The notes below the pieces were generated by a model that worked only from the letters and a program-made list of their open reading frames with translations, made no database searches and was not told the origin of the DNA. A DNA stretch of 64,000 nt, from assembly GCF_039904985.1 (NCBI RefSeq), contig NZ_CP157005.1, positions 2,418,001 through 2,482,000 of the forward strand, given 5' to 3'. Shown here piece by piece: positions 25,116 through 32,363 of the stretch. A program made the translations under genes and the position numbers. The stretch is from Methylomonas sp. AM2-LC. Lineage in GTDB: Bacteria > Pseudomonadota > Gammaproteobacteria > Methylococcales > Methylomonadaceae. The first letter of the stretch is position 1, and every line of letters begins with the position of its first letter.

Positions 25116-26153
25116 ATGACAACAGTAGCACTGCCTAACCAGTTTTTGACGTTAGCGGACTGGGCAAAAATGCAAGACCCTGATGGGCGGGTGGCAGTCA
25201 TTGCCAACTTGCTGAGTCAGACCAATGAGATTTTAGAAGATGCGGTGTTTGTCGAGGGTAACTTGCCCACGGGTCACCGCGTAAGTGTAGCGACAGGTTT
25301 ACCGGCGGTGTACTGGCGATCGTATAACAAGGGTATTCCCTCCAGTAAGGCCACCGTTGCACAGGTGGATGAGCAGATCGGTATGCTGGAAGCGTATGCG
25401 GTGGTGGATAAGGATTTGGCCTTGCTGAATGGCGATGTGGGGGCGTTTCGGTTACAGGAAGATCAGTTGTTTCTGGAATCTATGAACCAGGTACAGGCAC
25501 AGACTTTGTTTTATGGTAATCCGGCCAATGATGCCCGTCAGTTTATGGGTTTGCGTCCGCGCTTTAATAACACAGCGGCAGGTAATGCCCAGAACGTGTT
25601 AGATGCAGGTGGTACCGGATCGAATAATTTAACCTCGGTTTGGTTGGTGGTGTGGGGTGAGAACACGGTGTTTTGTCCGTTTCCTAAGGGCAGTCAGGCG
25701 GGTTTGATTCATGAGGATATGGGCGAGGTGACTACTTGGGATGATAACCAGAACCGTTATCAGGCCTTCCAAACCCATTATCAATGGAAAAATGGTTTGG
25801 TGGTGAAAGATTGGCGTTATGTGGTGCGCATCGCCAACCTGTTACCTTCGGATTTGATTGGTCAGGTCAATACGCAGTCTGCGACGGCTTCTACGCAGTT
25901 GTTGTGGTTAATGTCGCGGGCGCTGGATCGTATCCCTAATTTAAATGCAGGCCGTGCCTGCTTTTATATGAATAGAACGGTGTATTCGGCGTTACGTTTG
26001 GCGGCGTTGCAAAAGTCGAATTATGCGTTGTCGATTGATGAGGCGTTGAGTCAATTTGGTGTGCCGCAACGTTGGACCAAGTTTATGGGTGTGCCGTTGC
26101 GTAAGGTGGATCAGATTTTAAATACCGAATCGCAAGTCACATCAAGTTCATAA
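25116..26153 (+). CDS. Major capsid protein (HK97 fold, BPP-1-like)
   Basis: 345 residues, in line with major capsid proteins of Bordetella BPP-1-like podoviruses. Features: LTLADWAKMQDPDGRVAVIA near the N-terminus, GLPAVYWRSYNKGIPSS in the E-loop region, the spine helix region with FLESMNQVQAQTLFYGN, and P-domain strands NRYQAFQTHYQWKNGLVV. It forms the shell together with the cement protein encoded next. No protease site is evident at the N-terminus. ATG 25116 follows GAGGGG. The frame is intact. Confidence 0.88.
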   Translation: MTTVALPNQFLTLADWAKMQDPDGRVAVIANLLSQTNEILEDAVFVEGNLPTGHRVSVATGLPAVYWRSYNKGIPSSKATVAQVDEQIGMLEAYAVVDKDLALLNGDVGAFRLQEDQLFLESMNQVQAQTLFYGNPANDARQFMGLRPRFNNTAAGNAQNVLDAGGTGSNNLTSVWLVVWGENTVFCPFPKGSQAGLIHEDMGEVTTWDDNQNRYQAFQTHYQWKNGLVVKDWRYVVRIANLLPSDLIGQVNTQSATASTQLLWLMSRALDRIPNLNAGRACFYMNRTVYSALRLAALQKSNYALSIDEALSQFGVPQRWTKFMGVPLRKVDQILNTESQVTSSS

Positions 26154-26162
26154 GGGGGATGT

Positions 26163-26660
26163 ATGCAAGATAGTAAGTTATTAATCGCCGGCACCATATC
26201 CGGCAATAACAATGTCATTACTGGTTTTAACCTGACGGGTGCCACCACGGCTGCGGCGGTGTTATCACCCTATTCAGTGGATTTAAATCCGGGGCATGGT
26301 ACAGGCATCGATTTGGGCGAGGGTACGCCTATTTATCTTAAATACGTCATTCAGACCACCATTACCGGTGCTACGGGGTTGACAGTAAATATTGTGACGG
26401 ATTCGACGGCGGCGCTGACAGCAACGCCTTCGGTATTGGCTTCTCAGAATATATCGGCGCTGATTGCGGGTACGTTTGGCTATATTCAGGTTCCACCTCT
26501 GATTGCCAGCAGTGCGTCGAACGGCTTGGGGCAGGAGTTTTTGGGTGCCAGCTTTTTGGCCTTGGGTGCGACGGTAACGGCGGGAGCGATTATCGCGGAG
26601 TTTACTAATGTGGTTGATGATCCTAAGACGTTTTATGCGTCTGGGTTTGCGGTTGTTTAA
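26163..26660 (+). CDS. Capsid cement protein, Bbp16-like
   Basis: 165 residues, almost all beta strand and rich in Thr, Ala and Gly, with GIDLGEGTPIYLKYVIQTTI and GAIIAEFTNVV near the C-terminus. The position right after the capsid gene (9-nt gap, GGGGGA as RBS) and the jelly-roll-like pattern fit the Bbp16 cement proteins that decorate and stabilise BPP-1-type heads. Confidence 0.75.
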   Translation: MQDSKLLIAGTISGNNNVITGFNLTGATTAAAVLSPYSVDLNPGHGTGIDLGEGTPIYLKYVIQTTITGATGLTVNIVTDSTAALTATPSVLASQNISALIAGTFGYIQVPPLIASSASNGLGQEFLGASFLALGATVTAGAIIAEFTNVVDDPKTFYASGFAVV

Positions 26661-26672
26661 AAAGGGGTATTT

Positions 26673-26870
26673 ATGGCGAAGTATCGGGTGTTGGTGGATT
26701 CGGTGATTGGATCGGGATTGGTTAAAGCCGGTGAGATTATTGAGTATGACGGCAAAAGTGAGGGCAAGCCTGGGCCGAATCTGGAATTGATTAAGGAGTC
26801 GAAGCAGGCAGCGGTGAAGACGCTAGGTGCGGAGGGTGAGATTGAGAATCCGGACGCTGCCGCAGCTTAA
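26673..26870 (+). CDS. Small phage protein, 65 aa
   Basis: 65-residue protein starting MAKYRVLVDSVIGSGLVKAG, with a short beta-rich front and an acidic, Lys-containing tail. It has its own RBS (AAAAGGGGT) and sits in the head-gene operon. Similar-sized proteins with a SH3-like GSGLVKAGEIIEYDG pattern are common after cement genes in phages. Function unknown. Confidence 0.6.
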   Translation: MAKYRVLVDSVIGSGLVKAGEIIEYDGKSEGKPGPNLELIKESKQAAVKTLGAEGEIENPDAAAA

Positions 26871-26919
26871 TTTTGATGGGCATTAATTGCCCATCCCTTT
26901 TAATTTTGGAGATTTTCAC

Positions 26920-27126
26920 ATGAAAGCAGTAAGTTTGAAGAAAACGGTGGTGGTACAGGTACAGGCTGCGCAGATTACGGAACTGAATGCCACGTTGGAT
27001 GATGGCACGATGGTCATTCCTGTAACAGGTCCTGTGTCGGTGAATGATTGGGCGATTAAGGATGCATCCGGCAATTTGTCGGTGTTGGCGGCGGCGGATT
27101 ATGCGGCGGAGCTGGTGACTGCATGA
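26920..27126 (+). CDS. Small phage protein, 68 aa
   Basis: ATG 26920 follows TTGGAG at good spacing and is preferred over the upstream ATG at 26887. The 68-residue product has a beta-rich, Val/Thr-rich pattern (MVIPVTGPVSVNDWAIKDAS). The stop overlaps the next start codon by 4 nt (ATGA), so the two are co-translated. Function unknown. Confidence 0.6.
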   Translation: MKAVSLKKTVVVQVQAAQITELNATLDDGTMVIPVTGPVSVNDWAIKDASGNLSVLAAADYAAELVTA

Positions 27127-27617
27127 GTACGGTGACTTGCCAGAAAGTGGTTGATCCGATTACGGGGGCGGTGTCGTATACGGAGCTGCCGGCTGCGCCT
27201 TCGTCTTTGCAGGGGGTGTTAACGGCTATTCAGAATGCGGGGCCGCAGGCTTCTAGTTATGCGGGAGTGGGGTTGTCGACTGCGATTGCCGGAGCCGCCA
27301 CGTATTTGCCACCGGGTTCGACTGATTTGGCTTCAAATGCGGCGGGTGCGGTGTTAAGTGGGTTGGCTGGCAATCTTCCGGGGGCGGTGCTGGGCGGTAT
27401 TGCGGTGGCGTCTGGGTTGTTGGCGATTATTCGTAATGAGAAAAGTGGGAGTTTAAGTAATGCGCAGATTCAACAAGTGGTTAGTAGTCTTACTCAGCAG
27501 CAGCTTATTAGCTTGCTCGAACAGTCAGCCGCTAACGGCAACGCAGGAAGTGCAAGCGCTGCAATCACAGCCAGCCCCGTTAAACCCGCCAGCACAGTGC
27601 AGCCAGCCAGTGCCTAA
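27123..27617 (+). CDS. Phage protein with glycine/alanine-rich hydrophobic core
   Basis: 164 residues. Two Gly/Ala-rich hydrophobic stretches (about 47-62 and 79-104) and the segment GAVLGGIAVASGLLAIIRNE suggest one or two membrane helices, followed by a Gln/Ser-rich helix (NAQIQQVVSSLTQQQLISLL) and an Ala/Pro/Ser tail. Position before a lipoprotein, a holin and a lipase puts it in the lysis block. Its last 158 nt overlap the lipoprotein gene at 27460 in another frame. A pinholin-like or i-spanin partner role is possible but unproven. Confidence 0.55.
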   Translation: MSTVTCQKVVDPITGAVSYTELPAAPSSLQGVLTAIQNAGPQASSYAGVGLSTAIAGAATYLPPGSTDLASNAAGAVLSGLAGNLPGAVLGGIAVASGLLAIIRNEKSGSLSNAQIQQVVSSLTQQQLISLLEQSAANGNAGSASAAITASPVKPASTVQPASA

Positions 27618-27711
27618 TTACAGCACAGAGCAGTTGAACGTGATGAGTGTGGAGCAGTTGCAGGCGGCGGCTGTGGCTAAGTTGGAGCATCTGCGGGATT
27701 GCGGGGGCTAG
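27460..27711 (+). CDS. Rz1-like lipoprotein (o-spanin candidate), overlapping gene
   Basis: 83 residues. The lipoprotein signal peptide has basic RRFNK, a hydrophobic core and the lipobox LLAC (Cys19). The mature part is Pro/Gln-rich and short, as in Rz1-type o-spanins that bridge to an inner-membrane partner and fuse the two membranes at lysis. GGGAG precedes ATG 27460. The first two thirds lie inside the upstream gene in a different frame, the gene-in-gene layout known for Rz/Rz1. The next gene (holin) starts 2 nt after its stop codon. Confidence 0.7.
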   Translation: MRRFNKWLVVLLSSSLLACSNSQPLTATQEVQALQSQPAPLNPPAQCSQPVPNYSTEQLNVMSVEQLQAAAVAKLEHLRDCGG

Positions 27712-27712
27712 C

Positions 27713-27940
27713 GTGACAGATTCTTATAAAGCCATTGTGAGTGCGATTGCTTCGATTGTCACCAGTTTGGGATTGGTGGCGAATGAGGTGATGACTTATT
27801 TGAATGCCAATGGTGTGGCATTTGGAGTGCTCTTTGGTGGGATTACCACCACCAGTACGGTTTATTTTCATATTAAAAATAACCACACCATTGCCAAAAG
27901 CCATATTGAGCGCCGTGCGGCGGAGCGGGGTGAGTTGTAA
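27713..27940 (+). CDS. Phage holin, class II type
   Basis: 75 residues starting at GTG 27713, directly after the lipoprotein stop. Two membrane segments are visible (AIVSAIASIVTSLGLVANEV and VAFGVLFGGITTTSTVYF), followed by a charged tail KNNHTIAKSHIERRAAERGE. This is the usual holin pattern: it would open the inner membrane at lysis. Its stop overlaps the next start (ATG 27940). A GTG start is needed for the correct N-terminus; the longer frame starting at 27647 adds unlikely residues. Confidence 0.75.
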   Translation: MTDSYKAIVSAIASIVTSLGLVANEVMTYLNANGVAFGVLFGGITTTSTVYFHIKNNHTIAKSHIERRAAERGEL

Positions 27941-28539
27941 TGTCGCTTGCAAAAAAATCGGCTTTGGCGGTGGTGGCGGCCTATCAGAATAAACCGTTTG
28001 AGGGGCGGGCGATATTAACGGCTATACCGCAGGGGTTTGGGTTTTTTACCATGGCGCAGCCTGGGCATTTTCATCTTGATTTGCGGGGTACCCGGGATTT
28101 TTCGGACCTTAAAACCGATGCGTTGGTGGTGACCAAGGTGTATTTGGATGGTGAGGCGCATGCGGGGTTTGTGGACCGGGTTGAGCAGATTTATCCTGAG
28201 GTATTGCGGGTGTATAACCAACTTCCTTTAGATGCGGACATTACTATCAGCGGCCATAGCGAGGGAGCGGCGCTGGCGTTGTTGTTGGCGGCTTTGATTA
28301 AACCGACTCGGCTGATTTTGTTTGCTTGTCCGAAGACGGTGGATGTGACTTTGCGAGATGCCATTTTGCACATGGGTTTTGCCATTGAGCATTATGCGGG
28401 TAGATACGACTTGATACCCGACTTTCCAGTTGGTTTACACCAGGTGCTTGAACCTGAGCGACTTTATTTTCCTAATGTCTATAAGGCGGATGAATTAGGA
28501 CAACATTCAATTGAACATATTGCAGAGGCATTATTATGA
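27940..28539 (+). CDS. Lipase class 3-like alpha/beta hydrolase in the lysis block
   Basis: 199 residues. The nucleophile elbow GHSEG (GxSxG) lies at about residue 107, followed by IKPTRLILFACPKT. The Asp of the triad is expected in GRYDLIPDFP and the His in QHSIEHIAEAL near the C-terminus, as in class 3 lipases. It would cleave a carboxyl ester. No signal peptide is seen. It lies between the holin and the tail spike and overlaps both neighbours by a few nt, so it belongs to the phage operon. It could help break the outer membrane or work on the receptor. Confidence 0.75.
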   Translation: MSLAKKSALAVVAAYQNKPFEGRAILTAIPQGFGFFTMAQPGHFHLDLRGTRDFSDLKTDALVVTKVYLDGEAHAGFVDRVEQIYPEVLRVYNQLPLDADITISGHSEGAALALLLAALIKPTRLILFACPKTVDVTLRDAILHMGFAIEHYAGRYDLIPDFPVGLHQVLEPERLYFPNVYKADELGQHSIEHIAEALL

Positions 28540-30260
28540 GTAAGTTGGGCGCAGCACCAGTGGGAATTTATGCGGACGATGGGGTTACATTGCTGGGGGT
28601 GATGGACGATGCTGGGAGTCAACTGGGTCTTAATAAAACCTACAGCACTTTTAGTAAATTTATATCTGACTATTTAGGTAATAAGCTCGGCATTGGTAAC
28701 TGTTCAGTATTAGGCAATAGAGCGACTTCGTTTTATTATGATGGCACTACTCTAAGAGCTACTGATGGTAGGCAGGCTATACGAGCTGTTGGCGGTAATG
28801 CCTCTTTAAATGATGTATTTTATACAGGTGCTAAATCTACTTTAAGTTATTCTACGCATATTGCGCAAAATAATATTTTAGCGATAGGGATTAAAGTAGC
28901 GAATTATTTATTTAACGAATCGCTAAACGCTCCTTTTTCTGGGAGCGGTACGATAACCACAAATTTAACAGTCGAAGCAAGTATCGAATATCCTATCGGT
29001 GGAACGCGTCAAAGGATAACCTTTAATGCTGCTAATCAGGGCGTTATAGCCCCAGGTACAGATTTGGATTCGGACTTAATTGTTTTAACAAATTTAATAC
29101 CAGCAGGTGCTAAGTTTAGAATCTGGGAAATGCACTTAGTTACGGGTACAGACTCTGTAATGGTTAATAGAAACTGTTATCTACCTGACGGAGGTGACAA
29201 TCTAGTTTATCGAACCACTACACCCGGCAATTTTGGTGCTACTAATGTAGTGACGGGTACTTTTGCGGGGGCTACTATTGATGGTGGCTCATACGGACAG
29301 CAGGGCATTAGGCCTGCGTGTATATTTGGGATTACAGATATTCCGCTTCCCGCTGTTGCTGCAATAGGTGACAGTCGAGTTTACGGTACTTTTGAAGAGC
29401 CAGATTCATCAAGATTTTTAGGCTCAATAGAAAGAATGATGGGAAGCCTGTTAACTACACAAGGATTTGGAGTTGGCGGTGAAACAGGTGCACAATTTGT
29501 TAGCGCAAATGGTGCTAAAAGACGAGCTACGATTAATAAATATTTTACTCACGCAGTTTGTGACTATGGAGTTAATGACATTTATCAAAGCGGTATTTTA
29601 ACGACAACTGCATTAGCAGCGATGCTTAATAATATAGCAAACGCGCTGCCGTCTATACAAATTTACGCTTGTACAATTAGACCTGTAACCTCAAGTACTG
29701 ATGGATGGATAACAGCTACAAATCAATCGTTATCTAATGCAGGCGGTGTAAATACAGCCGCTATATCTAACGCTGCACGTATTGCATTTAATTGGATGTT
29801 AAGGACTGGTGGGACAGGAAAAGGAGCGATTTCCGCACCTGTACCCGGCGGATTACCAGGGGTATATGATTATTTTGATTTGGCTAATGATGTTGAGTGC
29901 AATTCAGCGGGAGCTTTAACGCAAGACGGAGGGTTTTGGTTGCCATTGACGGCTTCTTTAACCTGTAGCTGCACAAGTAATACTATTACTTTATCAGCAA
30001 ACCCTAATAACTACGATTTAACTGGCTCTATAGTTGTTAGTTCCCCGGGAAGTACGGGTAATAGTTCTAGAGTTTTATATCAAGATTCCGTAAATCCTTT
30101 AGTTTGGTATATTGATGGAAGACTAGCTAGCTATACTTGGGCATCTGGTGTTACCGTATTTAATAATTCAACATCAGACGGACTACACGAGTTACCGGGT
30201 TCTAATAGATTACATTCACCTGCATCTAATGCAAAATTTCCATTGTATGCGTTCACTTAA
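28536..30260 (+). CDS. Tail spike/fibre with SGNH (GDSL-type) esterase domain
   Basis: 574 residues. The N-terminal 45 residues resemble a virion attachment segment. A beta-rich middle (about 50-260) is followed by an SGNH hydrolase domain: VAAIGDSRVYG (block I Ser), VGGETGAQF (block II Gly), YGVNDIY (block III Asn) and SDGLHELPGSNR (block V Asp/His) near the C-terminus. Such domains remove O-acetyl groups from surface polysaccharide. It probably binds and edits the host glycan during adsorption. AT-rich codon use differs from the flanking phage genes, which suggests a recent swap. ATG overlaps the lipase stop. Confidence 0.8.
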   Translation: MSKLGAAPVGIYADDGVTLLGVMDDAGSQLGLNKTYSTFSKFISDYLGNKLGIGNCSVLGNRATSFYYDGTTLRATDGRQAIRAVGGNASLNDVFYTGAKSTLSYSTHIAQNNILAIGIKVANYLFNESLNAPFSGSGTITTNLTVEASIEYPIGGTRQRITFNAANQGVIAPGTDLDSDLIVLTNLIPAGAKFRIWEMHLVTGTDSVMVNRNCYLPDGGDNLVYRTTTPGNFGATNVVTGTFAGATIDGGSYGQQGIRPACIFGITDIPLPAVAAIGDSRVYGTFEEPDSSRFLGSIERMMGSLLTTQGFGVGGETGAQFVSANGAKRRATINKYFTHAVCDYGVNDIYQSGILTTTALAAMLNNIANALPSIQIYACTIRPVTSSTDGWITATNQSLSNAGGVNTAAISNAARIAFNWMLRTGGTGKGAISAPVPGGLPGVYDYFDLANDVECNSAGALTQDGGFWLPLTASLTCSCTSNTITLSANPNNYDLTGSIVVSSPGSTGNSSRVLYQDSVNPLVWYIDGRLASYTWASGVTVFNNSTSDGLHELPGSNRLHSPASNAKFPLYAFT

Positions 30261-30270
30261 TAAATATTAA

Positions 30271-30300
30271 TCCCTGCAATATTTGCAATTATTGCAGGGA
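30271..30300. terminator. Terminator hairpin after the tail spike gene
   Basis: TCCCTGCAAT (30271-30280) and ATTGCAGGGA (30291-30300) form a 10-bp stem with a 10-nt loop between the convergent tail spike and acyltransferase genes. It is AT-rich on both sides, so it may work for both. Confidence 0.7.
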
Positions 30301-30357
30301 ATATAAATATGGCTACGGCAATTAATGCCGTTGATAGAATTTTTTTGAAAGTATTCA

Positions 30358-31383
30358 TTATTTGACAAAGGCTCTGGTTAGTTTTTTGCGGAATGGAATA
30401 TCGTAATATTTTTCTAAAAATATTGATAGTCCAAAGATTGTTAGCATAAAAGCGATGCCGCTATAGGGTGCGAATTTAACTTCTGCGTTGTTGATTAATA
30501 AGGAAGTGATTTCGCTTAAAGGTTTGTGTAGTACATAGATTGGATAACTTGCGGATCCAAGCGCAAGCAAGATGGATTCTGATTTAGATCTTGACGTTGG
30601 TGTGGCTGCGAATGCTACGCATATTGGGAACAGTATACATACAGTGATTACATCTATCCAGGCAATGTAGTCTGAATAAGGGAGAGAAAGCGAGACCAAT
30701 ACGATGATAAAAGCAACGTAAGGTAATGCTCTGTTTTTGGTGTAATTGTATATTTTTGCATGATATCTATATAGCAAAACACCTGTAAAAAAGCCAAAAG
30801 CGGCTCTTACTATACCAGCGGAAATTGATTGGATGCTCATGAAAAAACCAGCATTTAAATCATTGTGTGTGTATGCGATGCCTATTAATAGTAATGCAGA
30901 AATGCTTATTATAGAAAGCAATATGTTTGTGGATTGCCACTTTCGAGTAGAGGCATAAACGAAGTTTATTATCAACTCATAAAACAATGACCAGTAAGGA
31001 TTGTTAAGAGGGAATAGTTCGGGGCTTGAGTCTGTTGGGTAGGGAATAAAAAGCGCAGTAGTAAAGAATTCTATTGCATCGTTACCATTAAATAAGTGTT
31101 GATTTAATAGCAGGTTAATTGCACAAAGAGTGATCGATAAACCGAAAATTGGATATAAACGAATTAAGCGGATTTTAATGAATTTGAAAAAACTGATTGA
31201 ACCGTTTGTAAGTTTATCTTCATAAGCGTGAGCGATAACAAAGCCGCTAAGTATAAAAAATAAATCTACAGCGAGATATGAATGAAAGACATTGAAATCC
31301 CAATAACTAGGGGTATGGCGAGTTACAACAAAAATTGCAGCCAAGCCGCGTATGCCGTCCAGGTATGCAAATCTATGCTTCAT
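30358..31383 (-). CDS. Acyltransferase 3 family O-acetyltransferase (prophage moron)
   Basis: 341 residues with about ten membrane helices. The N-terminus has YLDGIRGLAAIFVVTRHTPS with the conserved Arg and His of the OafA/YrhL-type acyltransferases, then DLFFILSGFVIA and RLIRLYPIFGLS. It likely adds an acetyl group to the O-antigen. It lies on the opposite strand inside a plus-strand late operon, has its own hairpin at the 3' side, and is AT-rich, the pattern of a lysogenic-conversion (moron) gene. The start at 31383 is ATG. Confidence 0.88.
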   Translation of the reverse strand: MKHRFAYLDGIRGLAAIFVVTRHTPSYWDFNVFHSYLAVDLFFILSGFVIAHAYEDKLTNGSISFFKFIKIRLIRLYPIFGLSITLCAINLLLNQHLFNGNDAIEFFTTALFIPYPTDSSPELFPLNNPYWSLFYELIINFVYASTRKWQSTNILLSIISISALLLIGIAYTHNDLNAGFFMSIQSISAGIVRAAFGFFTGVLLYRYHAKIYNYTKNRALPYVAFIIVLVSLSLPYSDYIAWIDVITVCILFPICVAFAATPTSRSKSESILLALGSASYPIYVLHKPLSEITSLLINNAEVKFAPYSGIAFMLTIFGLSIFLEKYYDIPFRKKLTRAFVK

Positions 31384-31441
31384 TATGTAAGCGGTATTGA
31401 GTGAAAGGTAACAAAGTATATCAATTTATATGATGTTTTTT

Positions 31442-31461
31442 ATTACGCCGCCTGCCAAGGC
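31442..31461. repeat. 20-bp late-operon repeat, copy 2
   Basis: ATTACGCCGCCTGCCAAGGC, 19 of 20 identical to 25066-25085, just 12 nt before the start of the tail tube gene and downstream (plus-strand sense) of the acyltransferase. It separates the AT-rich moron segment from the older tail genes. Confidence 0.6.
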
Positions 31462-31472
31462 AAGGTTTATAG

Positions 31473-32354
31473 ATGACTACACAGATTAATATTTGTAATT
31501 TAGCGTTGGCCAAGTTGGGTGATGTGGCCAATATTTCCAGTTTGACGGATGGCAGTATGCAGGCGGTTTATTGTGCTTTGTTTTATCCGCAGGCTTTGAG
31601 TGTGTTGTTGCAGCGCTATGCGTGGTCGTTTGCGTTGCGATCTATCAAACTAAATGCCTTGGCTGGGAGTTATAGCGTAGCGGGTACGGTGATGACGTGT
31701 GTAATGACTGGGCATAACCTAATAAGTGGCTCTAGTTATAACTTTACATTTACGGATAGCAGCAATAGCTATGATGCGTCAGGTACTGGGAGCAGTTATG
31801 CGGTTTCTGTGGTGGATGCCAATACCTTTACCTTGACGGTGGCGAGTGGCGGGGCGGCGTCTGGGTCTGTATCCGTTGTGCATCCTCAGTGGTTGTATGC
31901 GTATGGCTTGCCGAGTGATTTTTTTAATTTGGTGGCGGTGGGTGATGGTATTGACGCGGGGATGCCCACAGGTACCAGCCTGGTTGATTTTGCTTTTGAA
32001 GCCAATGTGTTGTTTTGCAATCGTCCGAGTGCGGTGCTGGAGTATATGAGTGCGTTGGCGTTGTCGGCCAGCGGTTATCCGCCGTTGTTTATTGAGGCGT
32101 TGTCTTTGTTGTTGGCCTCTTATTTGGCGGGGCCTATTTTGAAAGGCGATACAGGTGTTGCGGCACAGCAGCGGTTGGGGCAGGTGTTTGATTTGGCATT
32201 GGCGCGGGCGGTTGAGGCGGATGGATTGTTAAGGCGGGTTAAGCCTGTGTATGTGCCAGATGCGATTAGGGCGCACAGGGCGGGGTCGTTTTATGGGGTT
32301 GGGGGTGGGCAGCCCTGGAGCGGTAATGTCGGCGGCTCTAATAACATTTTATAA
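31473..32354 (+). CDS. Tail tubular protein A-like connector with inserted domain
   Basis: 293 residues. The flanking parts match gp11-like (TTPA) proteins of T7-type podoviruses: INICNLALAKLGDVANISSL at the start, LLQRYAWSFALRSIKL, then after the insertion WLYAYGLPSDFFNLVAVGD and an ending AQQRLGQVFDLALARAVEADG. Between about residues 68 and 132 a beta-rich Ser/Thr domain is inserted (VMTGHNLISGSSYNFTFTDS), similar to Ig-like domains seen in tail proteins. It joins the head to the tail. Confidence 0.75.
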   Translation: MTTQINICNLALAKLGDVANISSLTDGSMQAVYCALFYPQALSVLLQRYAWSFALRSIKLNALAGSYSVAGTVMTCVMTGHNLISGSSYNFTFTDSSNSYDASGTGSSYAVSVVDANTFTLTVASGGAASGSVSVVHPQWLYAYGLPSDFFNLVAVGDGIDAGMPTGTSLVDFAFEANVLFCNRPSAVLEYMSALALSASGYPPLFIEALSLLLASYLAGPILKGDTGVAAQQRLGQVFDLALARAVEADGLLRRVKPVYVPDAIRAHRAGSFYGVGGGQPWSGNVGGSNNIL

Positions 32355-32363
32355 GGTTTTACA

